The notes under the pieces are model-generated. The model had not been told where the DNA came from and ran no database searches. It worked only from the letters and a program-made list of their open reading frames with translations. From Candidatus Falkowiibacteriota bacterium (GTDB lineage: Bacteria; Patescibacteriota; Patescibacteriia; Patescibacteriales; UBA12465), in contig CAIOGK010000118.1 in the NCBI GenBank assembly GCA_903857815.1, positions 1-11,698 on the forward strand: a stretch of 11,698 nt of DNA, read 5' to 3'. Position numbers and translations under genes: made by a program. Shown here piece after piece: positions 6,281 through 11,698 of the stretch (positions within the stretch are counted from its first letter, which is position 1; each line of letters begins with the position of its first letter).

Positions 6281-7364
6281 GGCTTTTAATAACGTTTTGA
6301 TAAAACTCTAGATTATTTAAACTAGCTAGTTTGTGACCTAATGGCTCCTGTAAACGAAATAAATGATGCAAATAAGCTCGAGAGTGTTTTTTTAACTCCA
6401 ATACATGACTAGTTTCATTAATTGCCTTAAAATCAAGAGCAAATTTAGCATTATTAATATTAATAGTTTTATATTTTAATTTTTGTTTTTCTAAAAACAG
6501 CTTCCCATGTCTTCCTTCTCGTGTTGGAATCACGCAATCAAACATATCCCAACCCATTAGAGCACACTGCTTAATATCTTCTGGGGTCCCAATACCTAGA
6601 GCAAAGCGAAGTGCATTTACTGGAATGAAACTAGCAGTTCGCCTTAAAACTTCCGCCAAAAAATTTCCTTCTTTATCAACTGGCCGTGCACCATATCCAT
6701 AACCATCAAAACCAATTTTTACTAACTCTTTAGTACAGTATTCTCTTAAATCTATCTCGGCACCACCTTGAATCACTGAAAATAATAATGGACGCTTCGC
6801 CCCTATTAAACGGCGCTTTCTGATTTGTTTTTCATACTCAACTTTACATCTTTTTGCCCAGGCCAGAGTACGTGCAACCGCTTTTTCTAAATCTAAACGA
6901 GAAAATTCATTAGGCGGACAATCATCTAAACAAACCATCATATCAACCCCCAATTCAAATTGAATTTGAATAGATTTTTCAGGAGTTAATTCATGTTTTG
7001 AGCCATCAAGCGGTGATTTAAAAATAACTTTATCATCAGTAATCTTTCCCATCTGGCTATTCTTGTGAATTAAAGAAAATACTTGAAAACCGCCAGAGTC
7101 AGAAAGTAATGGACCCGACCAATTCATAAATTTATGAATTCCGCCTGCTTTTTTAATTATCTTCAAGCCAGGTTGCAAGTAGAGATGAAAAGTATTAACT
7201 ACCAAAGCCTTGGTTCCAGTTGCTTTTATCTCTTCGTTATCCGTTAACTTAACAAAGCCTCGAGTAGCATCTGGCATATAAAATGGCGTTTCTAAAATAC
7301 CATGAGGAGTCTTTAACTCTCCTTGGCGTAAACCATTTTTTTTTGTTTTTATTATCTTAAACAT
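6267..7364 (-). CDS. tgt: tRNA-guanine transglycosylase (Tgt) with lost zinc site
   Basis: Bacterial Tgt exchanges G34 of GUN-anticodon tRNAs for preQ1 on the queuosine pathway. The fold and catalysis signatures are clear: VVNTFHLYLQPG (55-66), D89 in LLSDSGGFQVFSL (equivalent to Z. mobilis D102), D147 and C149 in CLDDCPP, Q199 in VIQGG, and the nucleophile D276 in DCVIPTREGRHG (D280 in Z. mobilis). Two family hallmarks are missing. The C-terminal zinc motif CxCxxC is replaced by SHVLEL near 319-324, and the fourth ligand His (usual HNL) is Asn in LNNLEF (349-354). The base-pocket loop GGLAVGE is replaced by YGARPVDKEG (224-233). SRAYLHHL (328-335) keeps the neighbouring consensus, so the alignment is not in doubt. 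Length (365) is near normal. It starts five bases after the upstream gene. Activity on preQ1 is uncertain; it may use another base such as queuine. Confidence 0.93.
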   Translation of the reverse strand: MFKIIKTKKNGLRQGELKTPHGILETPFYMPDATRGFVKLTDNEEIKATGTKALVVNTFHLYLQPGLKIIKKAGGIHKFMNWSGPLLSDSGGFQVFSLIHKNSQMGKITDDKVIFKSPLDGSKHELTPEKSIQIQFELGVDMMVCLDDCPPNEFSRLDLEKAVARTLAWAKRCKVEYEKQIRKRRLIGAKRPLLFSVIQGGAEIDLREYCTKELVKIGFDGYGYGARPVDKEGNFLAEVLRRTASFIPVNALRFALGIGTPEDIKQCALMGWDMFDCVIPTREGRHGKLFLEKQKLKYKTININNAKFALDFKAINETSHVLELKKHSRAYLHHLFRLQEPLGHKLASLNNLEFYQNVIKSLDKI

Positions 7365-7369
7365 AATAA

Positions 7370-9385
7370 CTATTCAACCCTTCCCGAATTATTTAAACTC
7401 GCAATATCATCATCTTCCAACTTAGTAGTTTTGGGTTCAGTTTTTTTAGTTATTACGGATTGAGTTTCATTATCGAGAGCGGTAACAATCGAACCAGGAG
7501 AAAGAATTAGTATCTTATCTTGATCGGAAGCGGCTGGGGTAACTGAGATAGAAAAAGCGGCATCAGCCTGATAAATAGAAACTGGCAATCTTCCTATACT
7601 CCAAATAACCGCATGCTTAGCTTCATCATAATAAATATTCCCCGTACTAACTGAGGATCCGGCATCCCATTTAACTTGAGCTGGCAAATTAAGAACGACT
7701 TCAGCTCCACTAATTTCATGTAAATTATTTTTTACTGTCCAAAAAACTTTAAAACTACTTTTTTGATCGACTTTTGGCGGTAAAGGCCCAGAACCAACAG
7801 GGGCGTTATTATCATCAAAATATCTCACCTGCTCAATTAAAGAAAGGTCACTATTAATTTTAGTAATAATCACATTACTTTTATTTTGCCCCTCAGCTGA
7901 CTCTTTATTATTAACTCCGTACTGTGAATAAGCAGAAATTTGTAAATCTTTACCAAAATCACTATCTTGATAATTTTTAACAGCTATAGAAAAGTTTATT
8001 TCTCCTTCATCTCCAGGCTTAACTTCTGCTAAAGCGGCAATATCTTTTTTAGTCCAAACTATCATTTTTCCAGTCCTAACATCGCCCTCTTGTTCAGTTT
8101 TAAAAGAATCCCAATCTAAAAATGGTCCCGTTAAAACGGCCATAATAACCGCATCCTTAAAAGTATTTTCTCCTTTATTACTGTAATTCAAAGTATAATT
8201 TAAAGTATCACCAAAACTAGCCGCTCCATTATTTTTTGAACCATTCGAAAACAATGTTAAATTTAAATCACTTTTAATAATCTCTGGACTAATTGCCTTT
8301 TCCCAAAATATGTATTTTTGACCATCGGTCGAGCGCTTGCTTAAACGAATCATAATTTGAGCACTAAGCGGTTGGTCTTTCATTTGATATTTAAAATTTA
8401 TTTTCTCAATTGCCGCTTCTTTTTCTAAGCCAGAGATTGTCCAGCCGCCAAGCTCATTTTTTGTAATAACCATTTTTTTAATACCAACTGGGTTAGCAGT
8501 GGTAATTATACTCGAACTGACTTGTTTATCATTAGTCTCATTTTCCAAACTAACAGTCGCTCCTTCTGGTAGAATAAACTCTAAATTAAAATCACCAAGA
8601 TAATTATTTTCAACATCAAAAAATGAAAGACTTAACTCATTGTCCTGATTTATGAAAGCCATATTAGGTGAATCTATACCAATTTGAAATCCGGGCCCAC
8701 TTACAATAGTTGCATCGGAAATTTCTTTTTTAAACTCACTAGAAAAATTAAGCGGAACATAACTTAGGCGACCAGAAATTATTTTTACCGCTTCCGGCTT
8801 ATCAATAATCATGCCAGTTACTGTTATCGAACCTCTTGCGCCCGAAGCTAAATCCGGTAAGCTGAACCCATAACTACCGGTAGATGGAGAAATAGAGGCC
8901 GTTGAAAAAATAAAATTTTCAGGATATTTAAGCTCTAACTTCATTTGGGACATTGCGAATTTAGTCGGATTATAATATTCGACTTGATAAGAAAATTCTT
9001 CTCCGATTACAATTCTTTCAGGAGCAATAATAGAGAATTCTAAGCCACCCATATCATTACCGCGACCGAAAAAATAAAAATAAGCAAAACCAGCAATGAG
9101 CGCCAACAAACTAAAAACTAATAATCGCTTAAATGACTTAATTATAAAAAGCTGTCGTTTCTTTATATTCATTCTTTTCACATCAACCATCGCTCCTTTT
9201 TTATCACGATAGATTTCTGTTAAATTAGAATCAATCTCTTGGTGTCTAGCCTCCATTTCGATCACCCGTTCAAAACTAGCGACCTCATGTTCAGTCGGTA
9301 CCGGCCTTTCAGTAAACGCCGAAAGTCCAGAAGAGCTTTCTTTATCAATTCTAATCAACTTTTTCATCTTTCGTATTTCTGGCAT
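7370..9385 (-). CDS. Single-span surface protein with beta-sandwich-like repeats
   Basis: This protein has a charged cytoplasmic N-terminus (about 1-86, with a helical E/R-rich stretch near 35-60), one membrane helix at about 87-106 (LLVFSLLALIAGFAYFYFF) preceded by basic residues, and a large exported part of about 560 residues. The exported part looks like four successive immunoglobulin/DUF11-like beta domains, at about 117-225, 233-350, 373-508 and 512-635. Each opens with an element such as GEEFSYQVEYYN (128-139) or GDTLNYTLNYSN (392-403). A short, charged, probably disordered tail follows. There is no cysteine and no catalytic motif. It sits 13 bases after the DUF4012 gene, so the two are probably co-expressed and may form one surface structure. 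I cannot name a specific function. A second ATG (residue 7) is a possible alternative start, and neither has a Shine-Dalgarno sequence. Confidence 0.8.
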   Translation of the reverse strand: MPEIRKMKKLIRIDKESSSGLSAFTERPVPTEHEVASFERVIEMEARHQEIDSNLTEIYRDKKGAMVDVKRMNIKKRQLFIIKSFKRLLVFSLLALIAGFAYFYFFGRGNDMGGLEFSIIAPERIVIGEEFSYQVEYYNPTKFAMSQMKLELKYPENFIFSTASISPSTGSYGFSLPDLASGARGSITVTGMIIDKPEAVKIISGRLSYVPLNFSSEFKKEISDATIVSGPGFQIGIDSPNMAFINQDNELSLSFFDVENNYLGDFNLEFILPEGATVSLENETNDKQVSSSIITTANPVGIKKMVITKNELGGWTISGLEKEAAIEKINFKYQMKDQPLSAQIMIRLSKRSTDGQKYIFWEKAISPEIIKSDLNLTLFSNGSKNNGAASFGDTLNYTLNYSNKGENTFKDAVIMAVLTGPFLDWDSFKTEQEGDVRTGKMIVWTKKDIAALAEVKPGDEGEINFSIAVKNYQDSDFGKDLQISAYSQYGVNNKESAEGQNKSNVIITKINSDLSLIEQVRYFDDNNAPVGSGPLPPKVDQKSSFKVFWTVKNNLHEISGAEVVLNLPAQVKWDAGSSVSTGNIYYDEAKHAVIWSIGRLPVSIYQADAAFSISVTPAASDQDKILILSPGSIVTALDNETQSVITKKTEPKTTKLEDDDIASLNNSGRVE

Positions 9386-9398
9386 ATATTTAATTTAT

Positions 9399-11698
9399 TT
9401 ATTTTTTAAGCAAAACCGAAAAATATTTATCGGCGTTTACCTGATTAGAAATTTCCCAACCATTAAACCAATTTAAATTTTCAGGATGTTTCCAAAAAGC
9501 ATCTATGCCATCAGAAACGTAAAGCCGGCTATAAAAATCACTAGGCTTTGCCCCTGGCTGTTTTTGAACCAATAAAGAATACGACCATAAATCCTCAGAC
9601 TCAGGATTAAGAATTTTATTTAAACGATTTAAAAATCCACCACGATCGTTATTATCTTCGAAAAAATTAAATGGTAATTCATATTCTAGATTTATCTCAA
9701 CCGTTTCCCCGGGATCGACCACTACCCAACCCGCTAAAACCGTCTTACCATTTTCGGGATATATTTTAAGACCGGTTACCAAATCCGTCTTAGCATCTTT
9801 TTCATTTTGCAAGAACTTACTATCTTCCCAAGAACTATCTGGTTTTTCCGCTGTAGAAAAATCAGGATTAATATATCCAGAAGCAGAAATTAAACGGCTA
9901 TTTTCTGGAACATAAACCCTTAACCAATTAACGTTACGGGCACCGGTTAACGCCTCACCTTTAACGCCATTATGGGTTCTAAAAATTTTAACCGTATTAA
10001 TTATACTTCCATCGGAACTAACTTTAGATAAGTGTTCGATTCTCTCCGTCATTTTTCTATCTGATTTTTGACCGGCGATATTAGTATTTATAACCATTAA
10101 ATAATCACGACTAGTATCTTTAACTTCACCAGCCCAATTACGTTGACTAACCTCTTCCTGTAAAACCAGATCGGTAAAATAAAACATGATTTGTTTTTCG
10201 GCTAAACTATCCTCAAACAAAGAAATTATTTTAACCAAATTATCTTGAGTTAATTTAGATGGTAAAACCTCTAATATTTTTGCCATTAAATCACCAATAA
10301 TTTTTTTAGGTTTATTTTCTACATTTTCTTCTAAACCCTGTTCTAGCGGCACGGATGATTTTAATGCTTCTTTAGAATCTTTAAAAACAATTGTTTCATT
10401 CGGATTAGTCTTTACTAAATTTTTGTGTTCAACTATTTTTTCAACAGTTTCCCAAAAATTTTTACTATCAACAATAATTCCATATTCAGCGGTTAAATCA
10501 ATTGGTCCGGTAATTTCTAAAAGTCTCTCAACTACCGTTGGCGTCAACCCAATAACGCCATCAACAGTTGGCCCATTACTTTTTTCATAAAACCACATCA
10601 AATTTTTGGAAGTAGTTTTCCAATCAGGCCACCAGTTTGCATCCCAAAAATGCCAAAGCGGATTCAACGGCCACAACGGCTCTGGCGCCTTAACCTTAAC
10701 TTGCATTGCTCCTTCAGTATCATATGACCCTCCGCCAGGAACGGATAAATTTTTAATTTTACCACCACTCAAATCTACTAAAGCATAACTACCGAGGAAG
10801 CCTCCCGAAGCTCGAAGCTCGGCATTATTTTGAAAAATTAATAAATATCTTTTATCTTTACTCAATCCCAGAATCTCTTTCATCTTATCAACCACGACAA
10901 CAAAATTCTCTAAATTAGAACTTAATAATCGAGACTGTTCGGTAAGCGCTAAAAATTTATCTTGATATTCCAGGGGTAAATTTTTTGAATTAATACTACT
11001 AACTATTTTATCTAACTGTTTAGCATCACTAACTGCTAAATGACCATACTTAGAAAAATTTTCCAAGGCTACAGAAAAATCTAATTCTTTTTTACTAAAC
11101 AAACTATCGGTCGCTAAAACTAAATTTTTTCCCAAAGATGAACTTACTGCTCCCGCTGCCAAAAACTTTTTACTTTCTGCGGCTAATTTTATTTTAGGGT
11201 CACTTGACCAAGAAGCTAAGAAAAGTAAAGAATCGCTAATCAAACTTAAATCATCTTGAGCTTTTAAAAATCCTTGTCCCGCTTTAGAAAACTCAGCGTC
11301 CGCCTCTTTAAAATCAAGCGCCGAGACTGAATCAGCGGCCGCTAATAAATTGTTAAAAGCGGCTTTTGATTTATCCATAATCCGAGACTCCAGGCTACTA
11401 ACATCTAATAATTCAAAATAAGAAAACAATTTGATGGGAATAATAATTAATATTAAAACAACCACAAAAGAAAGAATTGATTTATACCAAGCCGCCTTAA
11501 TCTCTGCCATTTCCAATCTTTCCGATTTACTTAATTTAAATTTAGAATTAAAAATTTTATGCTGTCTAATAATTTCTTTCTGCCAAAAATTTTTCTTATG
11601 TTTAAACTTAAACTTTAAACTAACTTCCGGAAAAGAAAAATCAGTTTTTTGAATAGACTTAACAACCGATTTGCTAAAATCTTTAAATTTATCACCAA
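9399..11698 (-). CDS. DUF4012 membrane-anchored surface protein, 5' end outside the window
   Basis: This is a member of the DUF4012 family, common in Patescibacteria and actinobacteria and of unknown function. The family core is plain: RYLLIFQNNAELRASGGFLG (223-242, counted from the TTG codon at 11516), SYALVDLSGGKI, the tryptophan-rich WDANWWPDW (291-299) and DGVIGLTP (319-326). A membrane helix at about 14-34 is followed by a long alanine/serine/lysine-rich helical stalk (about 40-215), then the DUF4012 domain and a beta-rich C-terminal region. The first in-window ATG is at 11510-11508, with GGAAAG about seven bases upstream, so a start there is possible. However, the same frame stays open for 60 further codons to the window edge, with lysine/phenylalanine-rich protein-like content and no other start codon. 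I therefore treat it as a partial gene. There is no cysteine in the visible protein. It is the first visible gene of the minus-strand block. Confidence 0.88.
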   Translation of the reverse strand, partial: GDKFKDFSKSVVKSIQKTDFSFPEVSLKFKFKHKKNFWQKEIIRQHKIFNSKFKLSKSERLEMAEIKAAWYKSILSFVVVLILIIIPIKLFSYFELLDVSSLESRIMDKSKAAFNNLLAAADSVSALDFKEADAEFSKAGQGFLKAQDDLSLISDSLLFLASWSSDPKIKLAAESKKFLAAGAVSSSLGKNLVLATDSLFSKKELDFSVALENFSKYGHLAVSDAKQLDKIVSSINSKNLPLEYQDKFLALTEQSRLLSSNLENFVVVVDKMKEILGLSKDKRYLLIFQNNAELRASGGFLGSYALVDLSGGKIKNLSVPGGGSYDTEGAMQVKVKAPEPLWPLNPLWHFWDANWWPDWKTTSKNLMWFYEKSNGPTVDGVIGLTPTVVERLLEITGPIDLTAEYGIIVDSKNFWETVEKIVEHKNLVKTNPNETIVFKDSKEALKSSVPLEQGLEENVENKPKKIIGDLMAKILEVLPSKLTQDNLVKIISLFEDSLAEKQIMFYFTDLVLQEEVSQRNWAGEVKDTSRDYLMVINTNIAGQKSDRKMTERIEHLSKVSSDGSIINTVKIFRTHNGVKGEALTGARNVNWLRVYVPENSRLISASGYINPDFSTAEKPDSSWEDSKFLQNEKDAKTDLVTGLKIYPENGKTVLAGWVVVDPGETVEINLEYELPFNFFEDNNDRGGFLNRLNKILNPESEDLWSYSLLVQKQPGAKPSDFYSRLYVSDGIDAFWKHPENLNWFNGWEISNQVNADKYFSVLLKK

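Noticed and set aside
10606..10788. Plus-strand open frame of 60 codons
   Set aside because: It is fully antisense to the conserved DUF4012 core, which is clearly the coding strand.
11431..11652. Plus-strand open frame of 73 codons
   Set aside because: It is antisense to the DUF4012 N-terminus; its hydrophobic look comes from reading the opposite strand of the membrane helix and Lys-rich region.
1..11698. CRISPR arrays, insertion sequences, tRNA or rRNA genes, riboswitches
   Set aside because: I saw no regularly spaced repeats, transposase-like frames, cloverleaf or rRNA-like segments, and the gaps between genes are too short for a typical riboswitch.

Overview
The window is AT-rich, compactly coded and looks like a piece of a small-genome Candidate Phyla Radiation (Patescibacteria) chromosome. 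The evidence is a DUF4012 cell-surface protein beside a single-span protein with beta-sandwich-like ectodomains, streamlined core enzymes (a pyruvate kinase without its C-terminal domain and a Tgt without zinc ligands), very short intergenic gaps, and A/T-rich translation starts without clear Shine-Dalgarno sequences. The lineage call is an inference; there is no rRNA in the window to confirm it.

Layout: at the left edge is a minus-strand YgjP/DUF45-type metallopeptidase (6-569). It diverges from a plus-strand 286-residue protein of unknown function (697-1557), which I suspect is a decayed DHH-type phosphoesterase. The 127-base gap between them holds two good sigma70-type promoters whose -35 boxes overlap. 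A stem-loop at 1581-1611 closes the plus-strand gene and faces the end of the large minus-strand block.

Everything from 1636 to the right edge is on the minus strand. In transcription order it reads: DUF4012 surface protein (running off the window), single-span ectodomain protein, tgt, pyk, eno, membrane-anchored metallophosphoesterase, rlmN. Gaps are 5 to 45 bases. A promoter-like element at 6252-6280 lies at the tgt/pyk boundary and could drive pyk-eno separately. A hairpin at 3864-3888 lies between eno and the phosphoesterase.

How they fit together: pyk and eno catalyse the last two steps of lower glycolysis (2-phosphoglycerate to PEP to pyruvate, with ATP made). tgt and rlmN modify translation RNAs (tRNA wobble base; 23S rRNA A2503 and some tRNAs). 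The two large cysteine-free membrane-anchored proteins probably act together at the cell surface. There are no mobile elements, CRISPR arrays, tRNA or rRNA genes, and no gene-free stretch longer than 300 bases. I saw no clear new multi-gene system. The strongest oddities are the degenerate Tgt, the single-domain-short pyruvate kinase, the DHH-like pseudoenzyme candidate and the overlapping divergent promoters.
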